The notes under the pieces were generated by a model. That model searched no databases. It was not told where the DNA came from and was given only the letters and a program-made list of their open reading frames with translations. The position numbers and the translations under genes are program-made. 60,000 nt of DNA from Polytrichum commune. Its lineage: Eukaryota; Streptophyta; Polytrichopsida; Polytrichales; Polytrichaceae. Numbering within the stretch: position 1 is the first letter of the stretch; each line of letters begins with the position of its first letter. Shown piece after piece: positions 33,626 to 44,856 of this stretch. The stretch is taken from contig OX485807.1 in the NCBI GenBank assembly GCA_950295325.1, forward strand, positions 12,553,001 to 12,613,000. The letters run 5' to 3'.

Positions 33626-34118
33626 TATTGTATTTAGTATCACTTCCTATTTGGAACTACTCAATGTTATATTTGTTTAGTGCAATCTCATAGTTACCAA
33701 CAAATGTCAAATCGATTGTTTGGATATTATAGAACACTAACAACTTCACTTGGTAAGAAATGACATCTATAGCGAGAAGATATAGGTCCGAGATGACCCT
33801 AAATTGCCGGGTGAGAGTGGAGAGGTACCCATTTCCGAATGGAGTGGTTGGCAGTTCGATTCCCGCTGTGAATTCTCTTCTCTACTTGATGGAAAAAAAA
33901 ACTAGGTAGGTAGGTAGGAAGCCAAGAGTCTACCCACCGCAAGGTAAGTAGTAAACCCCACCCTGCACCAAGAAGAATCTTGAGCAGGGTAGGACCAATG
34001 GGCTCAAATTCACGTCTGATTGCCTGACGATGATTATTTATTTATGTATTTATTTATTGAAAAGATATAGCATTATGTAACTCCAAATAATAGGTGATGC
34101 TAAATATCATATTTAGTG
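33626..34118. mobile_element. MITE (ATATTTAGYATCAC ends) carrying a SINE insertion
   Basis: The left arm TATTTAGTATCACTTCCTAT, then TTTGGAACTACTCAATGTTAT, pairs with the right arm read in reverse (ATATTTAGCATCACCTATTA, then TTTGGAGTTACATAATGCTAT). The arms are about 45 nt. Without the inserted SINE (33786-34061 plus one duplication) the element would be about 210 bp, the size of its relatives at 35870-36090 and 50233-50444. Confidence 0.65.
33786..34061 (+). mobile_element. tRNA-derived SINE with 9-bp target duplication AAGATATAG
   Basis: The insertion is bounded by AAGATATAG at 33777-33785 and 34062-34070. Near its 5' end GTGAGAGTGG (about 33811) fits an RNA polymerase III A box, and AGTTCGATTCC (33853-33863) fits the B box at normal tRNA spacing. 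The body contains TAGGTAGGTAGG and CCACCGCAAGGTAAGTAG...CCCCACCCTGCA. It ends in a TATT-rich tail. It is about 276 bp and encodes no protein, so mobilisation would need a partner LINE. Confidence 0.8.
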
Positions 34119-35427
34119 TAGACTCATGTGAATTAACTTTTGAAAGGCTAAATCCTTTTTCGCACAATTACACACATTATTCATTTCCTATGAACATGAA
34201 AATTGCAAGGCTAGAGAGTAACAACTTTGCGAAGCAAAGTTATTGACATGGTTTTAGGCTCACACCCATATGGGTGGTGTCCTCAAATAGCTCGGTTTAG
34301 TGTTTTGTTAAGGCATTTTTTTGACTTTAAAGTTCCACAAATGTTTTTGGGCAACTTTTCAGGTGTTCGTTTCTAATTACACTTAGGTGTAAGATGTATC
34401 AAAAGATGAGAGTTAAAAGCATAACAAAGAAATAATAGCTTTGAAATATGATGATAACTAAGAAAACTCATGAATGAATAGTTTATATGGTACTATACAT
34501 AATAATGATATTGTCTATAAGTCCAATTTAATTCGATTACAATTTGATGTGCAATCCTAATCAAATGTGAACTCCCAAATTTAGTTTGTATTACTTTTCG
34601 GACATTATTGGGTTCAAGTCACGTATCATTACAATAATGGCTTCTACAAAAATATTACTTTTTTCTTGTATTTTGTTTTGGGAAAAGTGACATTTGGACA
34701 TGGTAACTAATATTCCTCAAAGGATTTTGTATTTCCATTGTGTTCAACTAGTGGAAAACACTCACCATTTATAGCATTGTGTATTTCCCAAATTAAGAAA
34801 TGCTATATACGATAAATGGTATAGTGATGGTGTTGCAGAAAACTTAACATATGCCTAGCCTTAAGTTAGGGCAAGGCACTCGTGATGCACGAGTCTACAT
34901 CTAGAAAATAAAAGTGCACTATGATATCTTCATGACATTCTTCGAGAGGGCGAACATGCTATAAATGACCCTATTAACTTTGACTAACCGATTCCCAAAT
35001 CACTTGCTCGTAATACTTGACAAGCTTCAAGATCATGTTGAATTTCATTGGGGAGACGCATTCATGAATTCTCTTGTGATGGGGAGAAATCAATAAACCA
35101 TGTAGCCAAGCCGACATTGTAACCCTAAAGTACTAAGTATAGGTACTATCGACTTTTAAAAAACTAAGTTCTAAACTTCACATTGTTTAAAATTTTATGT
35201 TCGTTTCGAGACAATGTAGAATATTACATCAACTATCCCCAATGCACCGTTCATGAAAAAGGATGAGTGGGTCCAAGGTTGTCAATGATCACTTATTTCT
35301 AGCCTACATTCAGCCCCAACATTTTCGCTAAACCAGGCTAGTGGGTTGATAAACTAGCTCATAGACTAACGTGCGGCACCGGGATGCGCAAATCATGTTT
35401 GTTTAATCTCCATACTTATTGTAGTTC
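34119..35427. other. Intergenic DNA, no gene seen
   Basis: AT-rich sequence without a recognisable frame. A small inverted pair around 34760-34830 (ATTTATAGCATTGTGTATTT and AAATGCTATATACGATAAAT) may be another worn MITE. Confidence 0.4.
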
Positions 35428-35560
35428 CAGTCCCAGGAGCCCACCCACCGCAAGGTAGGCAGTATACCCCACCCTGCATCAAGAGGATTCTTGAGCAAGA
35501 TAGGGTCAACGGGCTCAAATTCATGTCAGATTGCCCGAAGTTTAATTATTTATTTTGTAG
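35428..35560 (+). mobile_element. 5'-truncated SINE, same family as 33786-34061
   Basis: It matches the 3' part of the full SINE: CCCACCCACCGCAAGGTAGG (one base from the first copy), CCCCACCCTGCA, TTCTTGAGCA and GGGCTCAAATTCA. It ends in an ATTATTTATT-like tail. TTGTAGTTCC(A/G)GT flanks both sides (about 35416-35429 and 35557-35570), a plausible target duplication. 5' truncation is normal for retroposed copies. Confidence 0.7.
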
Positions 35561-35869
35561 TTCCGGTAAGTAAAGGCAAAGATATGGATGATTAGCATTA
35601 CGAACAATAGTACTCGTGCTGAGAACTATTCATTTTGTAAGACAATCCCATGATAGAAAGAGGGCACAATGTATGACAAATTCATGGTGGTCATGCCTAC
35701 AATTGAATGATGTTATGCGGAAGGTTTATAAAATTTGTAAATTTTCCTGCAAAATCAAACTATTTGGATGTAACGATGCATTATCCATTCTCGTACAAGC
35801 TTGCAAAAACTTTAGAAATACATGTAAGTAGGGGAAATTTTGTCACTTGTTGAACCATCTCACACAAAC

Positions 35870-36090
35870 CACACTAATTATCCCAATTAGTGCGTGTTAC
35901 TATTCAGAGTTACGCAATGTTATACCTATTTCATGAGAATGTACTATTTTACCAAGAAAAGTCATTTATGTTGTATAATGTTTGAACAACCTTTTACACT
36001 TTTGTTCGTAAAAAATGACTCCTAAATAAGACATCATTGCACCGCATAACTCCAAATAATAACATGCACTAATTGGGATAATCAATGTAG
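35870..36090. mobile_element. MITE (ATTATCCCAATTAGTG arms)
   Basis: The left arm ATTATCCCAATTAGTGCGTG, then CAGAGTTACGCAATG, pairs with the right arm in reverse (ATTATCCCAATTAGTGCATG, then TTTGGAGTTATGCGGTG). It is about 220 bp with no coding capacity. The inner GAGTTACGCAATG segment is shared with the elements at 33626 and 50233, marking one superfamily of MITEs. Confidence 0.65.
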
Positions 36091-36633
36091 CTAAAGATGG
36101 ATGCGATTCATGGTATGATAGCTTTGAGTGGATTCCTTTGGTTCAATATATCATTCTCAATTGGGATGGACCACTAGGAAATCGCCAAGTGGATCGCTTA
36201 GGATGGCCACTTTACAAGGCGAGATAAATGGAATCGAGCTCGGTCAATGCACACGGGGTGACACATTCCTCATTCACATTAACCAATAGTTGGCAACTTG
36301 GCATCATTTCTCATTCGAGACTCATTCCAAGGTCCAAAGGGTGCCATGTGGGCGGGCCGGGGGGGGATTCAATCTCTAAATTATCATTATGGCATCATTG
36401 ACTATTTTATTTTATTTTTATCATAGAGGTTGACCCCGGCTTCACACCATGCACGTGAACTCGAGATAATAACGGTAGCATTGACAATTTATAGCTCAAC
36501 ATGTTCTTTCTCTTAAGTAGATTTGGGCCCCGGTTTAGTCTCGTGAGATCCAATTAGGTGAGTTGGCCATACCACTACATAAGACATGTCGTGTTACTTG
36601 ACCTTCTTTTCCCCAAGCCCATACAAGCCAATG
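36091..36633. other. Intergenic DNA, no gene seen
   Basis: Nothing recognisable. A G-rich run lies at about 36355-36366. Confidence 0.4.
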
Positions 36634-36810
36634 GAGAGAAGGAATTACCATATACAAGCGTACTTCTCATTCATTCAACATATAATCTCTGAAATAGTAT
36701 GCAACCTAGAGTTTTTTCCTTTGATTTGACACCGAAGTTAGCATCTAAAATCCCAAATTAGTTTACTAGAGGTCATTACAATCTTATAGAGTAGACAAAC
36801 CCAATTTCAA
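36634..36810. mobile_element. Fold-back MITE with GAGAGGG ends, copy 2, right arm missing
   Basis: It begins GAGAGAAGGAATTACC, then ATACAAGCGTACTTCTCATT and CAACATATAA. It follows the order of 29727-29965 (including ACCCGAATGT/ACCGAAGTTA and the GAGATCATT/GAGGTCATT block) but breaks off at a run of A near 36820. Confidence 0.5.
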
Positions 36811-37384
36811 TAATTTGTCCAAAAAAAAAAAAAAAAAATCCTTACTATATAGAGTCCCTAAAGTTGTAAAGTTCCACACATGTGGCTATCATTTTTAAAT
36901 GTGATTGAAAAAGTTATGAAGAAACACACATGTAGCCTATACATTTGGCGTGATGGGCACGGATTTGGTTAAAAGGGGTACAAAGTAAGTTAAAGGAGGC
37001 ACAAATTTGGGTTCCTTGAAAACGGCACTGATTGTACTAAGGTTTCATCCCCCAATCAATGTGTATGTTTGACAAAGTTTTTGCAAGTTTTTCACTTTTG
37101 ACACGCAAAAACTTGCACAAAAAAAAAGTGCACGTCAATTGACATGCTTAATTTAGAAGTTGACATGTACTATGACTTGTGAAGAAGAAAAACACACGTC
37201 GATTAACATGCTAGAAATTGAAATGACACGTATTACTAGGCAACTTAAGTACTATGAATTGCAACTCAAGTATCCAGAAAAAATAACCCATAACAGTAGG
37301 AGAACTTCCTACACTCACTTACATACTTAAGTTTAGCCTTGTTCTTGTAAATTCCTTTGTAATCGAGAAGGCTTTAGAGCTAAG

Positions 37385-37480
37385 ATGGTGATTAGAGAGG
37401 TGGTGGAGGCTAAGTACAAGGCTAACATGACCATTGTTCCTAGTCTCTTGCGGATGCATTTCCACGACTATGTTGTGCAG
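37385..37480 (+). pseudogene. Orphan first exon of a class III peroxidase
   Basis: The frame reads VVEAKYKANMTIVPSLLRMH, then FHDYVVQ, and is followed at once by a GTATGTG donor. Class III plant peroxidases have LLRLHFHDCFVQ here, with the distal haem histidine and a disulphide cysteine, and many have an intron at about this point. In this copy the cysteine is Tyr and the usual Phe is Val. No signal peptide precedes it and no following exon (GCDAS...) is visible within 400 bp, so it is a stranded fragment. Confidence 0.7.
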
Positions 37481-37836
37481 GTATGTGAATGAACAATTTG
37501 CCCCAACATATATCGACGAGTGATGCTTTGGTTGGTTAAATATTGGGTTTATTGTGAGGCGTCTCAGCTTGACACTAGGATGATTTGAGGTAGACTTTGC
37601 ATAGTGCAGAGGTCCCTTTCAAATTGAGTTTAATGTATAATGTACAATTCACAATGCCTAAATTAAAGCTAGAATGGAAGCAATAATGTTGTTGGTCTAT
37701 GATTTGAATGCCATAATCGTTTACAAGTCCCTAAAGTTCGTCATGTACTCTAGGCTAGTGGATGGGTTGTAGTACAAACTGACGCAACAAGCTAAAATGA
37801 TTGTTGAAGGATGTATTTGAAGAAGATTATGTAGTG

Positions 37837-38832
37837 GTTTTACAAATTCATGTGGTAGAGTGGCTTTCTTGAGGTAATGTCAAGACTCACTTACTACAAT
37901 GCATGCCGATGTCATTGGAATTATTCAGAGATGAAGAGCTACATTGGTATGAGATCATGTGCTCTTTTAAATTCCATTTTTACTTGAACTTTCTTGTAGA
38001 TGTTTTACAAGAGTTGAATAAATTGAATATCAAATTTCAATATGATATAGTTGATTTCACAACTATTAGTGCAACCATCGATATCACTATATCAATTTTA
38101 TCACGTCATTTTTTATCTGGGGATGGACCTATGTTTGGCCGTACAAGAAAAATTTTGGAAAAATTCTTAAGGGAATCTGCAAGAAATCTTCAGTTGAGTT
38201 ATAAAAATAATACAAGGAGATTATATTATTCATACATTGGGAATTGATGGGCCCAATGAACTACAATAATGCATGTTATTGGATGCATCTTATGTGCAAA
38301 GAGTTCTTCATGCTTTGAATGATCGAATCCTAGACCTTTCAATAGTCAATGCAGCCAAACTTTTCAGCCCTTGTAATTATCCAAGCGATGATAGTGACCA
38401 AATCACAAATATTGAATTGTGGCTCGAAAGGATATTGTTGAAATTTCAATACACTGAAGAAGAAAATGACATGTGTAAGGGAGAACTCTTGGAATTTGTA
38501 AAAACACTCTGACATGAGTGTCAGAACAAAACGATATTTGAGGCTTGGCGCATATGTGGTAGTAATTTGGAATGCCACACGAATTGGCCTAAACTCATGC
38601 AACTTTGGCAAAAAAAAAATTCTCATTCCATCAAATATAGTTATTTATGAGAGATGATTTTCCAAACAGAATGCAATCAAAAGCCACTTGCACAATAGGT
38701 TGAACTTGAAGACCCTTGATGCTCTTACTTGAGTCTTTCTTTGTGGGCTTGAAGTGGATGCATTGAATTGGGCTACCATCCTTGGAGAAACATGCATGAC
38801 CGAAAGATACTTGTGCTCGATTGATAAAAAAA
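37837..38832 (+). pseudogene. Degenerate hAT-type transposase-derived protein, C-terminal part
   Basis: The translation runs through several frames and stops. Recognisable pieces, in order, are VEWLS...GNV, LVDVLQELNKLNIKFQ, SILSRHFLSGDGPMFGR, YVQRVLHALNDRILDLSI, AKLFSPCNYPSDD, ELLEFVKTL, CQNKTIFEAW, a KQNAIKSHL...RLNLKTLDAL block and LNWATIL. This is the arrangement of hAT-like proteins related to zinc finger protein 862/general transcription factor II-I repeat proteins, with the hAT C-terminal dimerisation region at the end. Stops and frameshifts near 37870, 38250, 38510 and 38650 show it is dead. The N-terminal zinc finger is absent. Confidence 0.65.
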
Positions 38833-40823
38833 ACATTTTGCTACAAATCAAGATTGTATTTGATTATTCAAAATATTAGTTTTTCAAAATATTGTGTAAC
38901 CCAAAATTGAGGTGACATTTTAGAATAAAATGTATATGCCAATTAACACTCATTTTTGTTTTTAAAAACGTCATATGACACTTTGGATTTGAAGTTGAAA
39001 GTTAAATGAAATTTGTCAAACATACACACTGCTCCCAATGATCGGAAATAGGTCGATTTATCCTATGAATATGGGTTGGGAGAGAATGCCGCCTTTGAAA
39101 ATTTACAGTAACTTGAAAATAAATTATGATTTTTGTGTTAAACGTTGTGATATCATTTTCCAAGCTTGTGAAAAATCTTGAATATCACACATGTACTACA
39201 CATATGTGAAATTGCTTAAGTTATCAAAAACAGGCCTGACCACTCTAGAGGGTCAAGATTTTATGTTGGAAATTTGAGAGGTGCACTTGTATATGATAAT
39301 TCCCTCTCTTACAAGGGCTTCGGATTCGTGGTGTCTATCTAAACTTATCCATTATGGATGAGGGGACTCCAATTAAAAAATGTCCATACAAGATTCAGGG
39401 TTGATTCATTTCTATTCAACACCACCAAAATATTTTAAGGTCTTTGACTCTTTTCCATACTCAAATCGTCTAAAAAAATCCTTTACATCATAATATAATT
39501 CATTGCGTTTTCACCAAATAACATGAGTAGTTAGTATGCACACCGAAGATTATGCTATAACTTGGTTGGTAAAAAGCGATAATGTCGGTAAAATGTTATA
39601 GCAATGCGTGACTCCAAATGGTAACCCACACTAATTAGACAAACCATTGTAGTCTTCTAAGATTTTTTTGGGGTTGCGTGCCTCCAATGTCATGTGGATC
39701 ATTGATCTAAGGGTACATCCTATGGTTGAGGGCCTCCACTCATCTCTGAAGGCTCCTCAAAAGAGGGCCGATGCCTTTGCTTGGCCCACCCGACAAAAAC
39801 TTGTTTGAAGGCCGCTTGTCCACAAAACCCATATTGAGTGCACCTTGCTTCAAGGTCCAATATATATTCACAAGTAAGTGGTTGGTTGAAATTTTATTAG
39901 CAAATGAAACCGTCAAGGAAGCATGTCATAAGCTCTTCATTACTAATAGTTGTGTACCTTATATGACTTGCAATTTGAGAGGGCCTTCTTGTATTTTTGA
40001 ATTGAAATTAAAGTCTTAGGCACATTCACGTGTAGCTCCTTGTCAATAACAAGCTTTATTATTGGTTGCCACTTAGAGACCCGAATCCTAGTTCAATGTT
40101 ATTCTACCACATTGAAGTGGGATATATGTATATTGGACCTTGCAGTGAGGTACATTTGATATGGAATTTGTGGCCAATGTTTTTTTGAAGTTGGGCGGGT
40201 AGAGGCATAGTCCACATCTTGAGGAGCCGTTAGTGAGCACGAGGGCCCACTTTGCCAGCATGTAAATCCCATTAATTTCAAAGCATCGGGATTACAAGCA
40301 AAGTCCGTGCATGGTCATAAAGCAAATGGTTGGGAGACCATATTCTGTCACAAAGCTCAGTGTATTTCTCATCCAATGTCAATCATCTAACGGGAGTGAC
40401 GTAGGCCATACGTTAGCAGTCCTAATATTTAAGGTAGGCAACGCCTATTTCTATTAACCATAACCAATATCACATAAGTGTAGTACAGGTGTGATACTAG
40501 AGTGAATTTTCACAGGTCATCCATCAGGAAGGTGACATTATGCAACTACATGACTTCCAAAATGACATGTACCATATACAATAAGTTGTAATCATGCACT
40601 TCCACCCTCCCAAACTCCAATGCACGACCCGTGAATCATGTCGAGCGGGGCATAGACACAACCCGTGAATCATGATCATGAAGCCTAATTTAGTTTAGTG
40701 GGACCAAATTACAACAAATAAACCACAAACTCGGGAAGAATGTGTTTCCACCACATACCCCACGATCGATGATATGATATGTGTGTCGTGAAGTAAACCC
40801 CACCTAATAAGTTAGGACGTCGA
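38833..40823. other. Intergenic DNA, no gene seen
   Basis: No gene is recognised. Around 39540-39665 there is half of a MITE arm (TGTTATAGCAATGCGTGACTCC), and around 39240-39330 a stretch resembles the right half of the GAGAGGG fold-back family. An 82-codon frame at 39771-40019 matches no family. Confidence 0.4.
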
Positions 40824-40831
40824 ATGTATAG

Positions 40832-41234
40832 CAGAGCCCTACATTGGGTGCCCATACCCATGCCCATGCCCATACCCACCCATGCCCATGGGTTTTGGGT
40901 GGGCATGGGTGCAATATTATTGTTCATGGGTGGGCATGGCTGGGCATGACTGCGATATTATTGTTCATGGGTGGGCATGGGTGGGGCACAATTACATAAT
41001 CATACAAGACACATTACACAATTACACAATATACATTACACAATTTTTGAATACATGGGTGCAATTTGAATAGCATGGGTGGGCATGGGTGGGCACATGT
41101 CATGCTATGTGTGGGCATGGGTGGGCATGGGTGCGCACATGTCATACTATGGGTGGGCATGGGTGGGCATAGGTCACTGCTGATGGGCATGGTCTCGGTA
41201 TGGGTGCAATTAAAAAGGAAAATGTTGGGCTCTG
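40832..41234. mobile_element. hAT-like MITE filled with GGGTGGGCAT tandem repeats
   Basis: The 8-bp direct repeat ATGTATAG at 40824-40831 and 41235-41242 flanks a 403-bp element. Its ends CAGAGCCCTACATT and, inverted, CAGAGCCCAACATT match 13 of 14. An 8-bp duplication with CAG-type ends is diagnostic of hAT transposons. The interior starts with an inverted CCCATGCC/CCCATACC tract, then carries many GGGTGGGCAT or CATGGGTGGG units, with the word TATTATTGTTCATGGGTGGG occurring twice. One strand is extremely G-rich. No coding frame is supported. Confidence 0.85.
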
Positions 41235-41532
41235 ATGTATAGTCAACCATTTCATTCATTTGTGGTGATGTCATATAGTAGGCATGTTATCCCTATGCAG
41301 CATCTTTCCGCAGCCCTCATGCTTCCTTAGTTGCACGCCAAGTTAATTTATTCCACTCATCAGGCAGCACCGTCCCAAGGGTATCAGGCCAAGAGGACGT
41401 ATTTGCCATGTCACATAGATAATGCAAATGCCACTTGTACGTTGCGGATTGGATCATAGCCTACATGCTACTAATACTGTAATGTTTTGTCCATAACATT
41501 CGGTTACTCAGCACTAGGGTGTTGCTAACTTA

Positions 41533-42089
41533 GGGGCACTTTATATTAGGGCCCATTTGGTGGCCGGCCCATTTGGAGTTGAGCCCACTGCTACCTTAAG
41601 TGGGTCTTAACTTTAGTCCTACTTTACAAAGTGGGTTGTTGAGTGGGCCTAGCAATATAAAGTCCATAGGTCCACTTGTAGGGCCCAAATTGGAAAGTCT
41701 ACTTTAAAGTGGGCCTTTCAAATGGGCCTAGGGACTTTATATTGTAAGGCCCAATCCACGGCCCACTTGGGCTTAAATGAATTATGCCCTTGCTTGAACT
41801 AAAGTCATAAAGTCATAAAGTCATAGATGACTATATGATGGAAGTTGGGTGAAGTAAGCCGTAGGTGCGAAATGGGTCTCCACAAACCCTCGACCCTTTT
41901 TTTTTGCCTTCGGCCCACTTTTTTCCCTCCAAAACGCCGCCATGTCACCCGCCACGCAAGCTTTCGGAGAAGTGGGCCGACTCTCAATATAAAGCCCTTG
42001 GGCCCATATTAGGGCCCATTTGGACAATCTAAGCACTCTGATTGGTTGATGCCTAGGGTTTGGAAATGGGCCCTAATATGAAGTGCCCC
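41533..42089. mobile_element. Tourist-like (PIF/Harbinger) MITE with TTA target duplication
   Basis: The left end GGGGCACTTTATATTAGGGC and the right end, inverted, GGGGCACTTCATATTAGGGC match over about 27 bp with one mismatch, continuing CCATTT. TTA flanks both sides (41530-41532 and 42090-42092). A 3-bp TWA duplication with GGG... ends is typical of PIF/Harbinger. The interior is rich in GGGCC words (GGGCCCATTTGG, AGTGGGCCT). Confidence 0.8.
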
Positions 42090-42112
42090 TTAGTGTTGGG
42101 AATTTGGGGACA

Positions 42113-42467
42113 ATTAGTCTCCTCTTATTATGGGACCACCTTTTCAGAATGAATAGTACTTAACATGGATGGCCTTATCAACTAAAATGAGCTAATTGGT
42201 CCGCTCAATTTAATGTAGGGAACGTGATGGGAACATAATGATTGCTAGTTGGTACGAGAGAATACCCGTTGAGGGTTCTTAAAATTCACTCAACCATTTC
42301 AATACACCCACACATGTTTATAAAACCATGCAAATAATCAATTGTAATATGGAAGATCTCATCAATTGTGACAAAAGGATTGTCTCATAATGGCCCAATT
42401 GGCTCATTTTAGTTGGTAAGGCCATATGGGTATTGTTTATTCTACAAGAGGAAAAATAGTCTTGTGG
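42113..42467. mobile_element. Fold-back MITE with long arms
   Basis: The arms pair over about 90 nt with mismatches. The left arm contains ATGGCCTTATCAACTAAAAT, then GAGCTAATTGG. The right arm, inverted, contains ATGGCCTTACCAACTAAAAT, then GAGCCAATTGG. The outer portions (AGTCTCCTCTT and CTATTTTTCCTCTT) are weaker, so the exact ends and target duplication are uncertain. Confidence 0.6.
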
Positions 42468-44856
42468 CTTATCTCTATCACGGAGGCGTTGTGAATGTCT
42501 CCTGTGCGGTTGGAGGCTAGGAAGATCTTGGCTGTCAATTACGATCTGACAAATTTAAAGGTTCCTATGCTAAAGACCTAAAGACCTCCGGGGAACTGCA
42601 TTGGGAACTTAGGGAACCATTTGGGAACCTTCAAACATCCCACACAAATGCTCTCATATAATGGTATGAACAATCAATCCCTGCAAGCGTTGATTTTCCA
42701 TCCGCCAAAATTTCATCCATCTAAAGTTTTTTTTCGAGTTGCCCGAGCAGTTTCGAGGACTGTAGGATGGGGCTCTGTGAATGGAGGGATTTGATGTGGT
42801 ATGCCCACAACCACACACCCTTCATTCACAACACCTTAGTGACATGGGTGGCTTATGGTACTGAAAAAAGTATTACATGTTATACTAGAAACACTCATTG
42901 GTAGGTCATCATGTTGCTTGCATGACACCTCACTAAATAAGCTTTGCTAATTTTGCCCAATTCAATGTACGGGGCTTGCAGTGCGTAGTCTCTTTGTGTT
43001 AGAAATGGAGTGGTCAGGCTAGGTTGTACAATTTTCTCTGTGGGACTACTAGGCCCAAATATTATTGCATAATAAGGTACAATGATATGTGCAATTAGGT
43101 ATCCCCACACTAATTTATCGACATTCCACACTATTTTGAATATTTATTATCACAATAACAAAAACACATTATTTATATTTTTATTGTGGTTATTATACAA
43201 ATGAATAAATAAAAATTATAAAATTTTGATCTTTGGTTATGATGCAAGGTAATTTGCATGGGTAAAGAGGCAACTTATTTGCGAAGGTAAATTTAATTAT
43301 ACTTGTCCGTGTAGATGTGACTAATTCCAAGAAAATCATATCTTACACAGACACTTACATTTGAGTGGTGTATGGTTGGTGTGAACCTAAGAACAAACAC
43401 CAAAAACACATGTGTTGGAAAGATATTAGATTACGTGGTCAAAATTGTTTTATAGACGCAATATTCAACATCATAATTGGGAGGGACCTATATGATCATT
43501 TAACAAGAAATAGAATCTTCACTTTTGACAATGAATAGGATATTCATATGAGCTAAAAAATCATTAGTGGCTACAGTGGCTACAAGCCTGGTTTGGATTT
43601 GTTAATCTTGCACCAAGTATATGTTTCATATGTTGTGAGAAGTGGGTGCAAAGAGAAAATGGTTTGTTTGAAGTCCCGCTTACAATACTATAGATTTGCT
43701 AATGTCACACAAAATTTCAGATGCAAATACCTTACCTCCTCTACATGACAATGGATAGGGAGGAAAGAGGGGGGGGGGAGGGGTGAAGATGATAATTCCC
43801 AAATGACAAAAGTCAAAGGAGGCGTGTTGCACAATGCAAACTACCATTGTTGATGTTATTTGTGCTAGAGTGGTCTTAACAACAACAACAACAACAAAAG
43901 TGGTACATAGCAATATACTTCCTATATCTTTTTGTTAGTTGGTAAGGACCCATTAAATTGATCACATTTTATGTCAAATTGTATGACAAACCAACCATTT
44001 AGACATCATATGTGTAACTATCAAAAAAAGACTTGACATGTTGAATGTAGATATGGTCAATGTCAGGTGGTTGAAAAGGGGTGTTTCAACTTAATCCATT
44101 TGACTTCTATTACATGCTTAGGACCCATAAAATAATTATATGTTGTGTTAAAATGTGTGATAAATCAACCATATGGACATGAATGGTGATGTTTTGGACA
44201 TATCCTATCGCCTCACCATTCCCCACCTTTGTTCACTATAACTCTGAAAGTAAAGGGGGGGGGGGGACTATGGGTGCAACATACCATGATGGCACAAGTC
44301 CAAGCTAGTAAAACGAGAGACAACCCAAGGGTGGGTGAGTGGGACACCCCCTTAAAATGACAAGTCCTCACCATATCATATTTTTCTTACAACTAAAAAA
44401 TGCCACAAGAACAAAGCAACAAATCCACATACCAATCCAAAATAACCTACCTAATTTCACCAATACATTGTTGAAAAGGCCATGATGGTTAAAATACAAT
44501 TTCACTCAAGATAAGACAAATAAATGTTGCAGAGGTTGAAACCCTCATTTGCTCCGAGGGAAGCTAAGACATGAATGATGAGCGGTGAGCAGAGAGTGGT
44601 AACACATGAGTAATGATGCCAAATTTAGTAAATGGGCATGGTTTTAGGGTACATATTCTAAAATTGATGCTTATATTTTTCGAATTTTTAATTATAAAGT
44701 AGTTCGTTCTACTTGAACAAGAGTGAAGGGAGCTAATTATTATGGATATTTTCAAAAAATATTAGTCCATTGTTGATTTGTATTATAGTCGTCCACACCA
44801 ATACATGTCACTTACTAAAATCCTCAAACATGTGGTTGAACACAACACTTGAAATA
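42468..44856. other. Intergenic DNA, no gene seen
   Basis: AT-rich spacer with runs of G near 43771 and 44258 and a short AAC repeat near 43880. I found no supported frame or bounded element. Confidence 0.4.

Noticed and set aside
34760-34830. Small inverted pair that might be a further MITE
   Set aside because: The arms are short and imperfect with no target duplication or second copy. It is mentioned only in the spacer entry.
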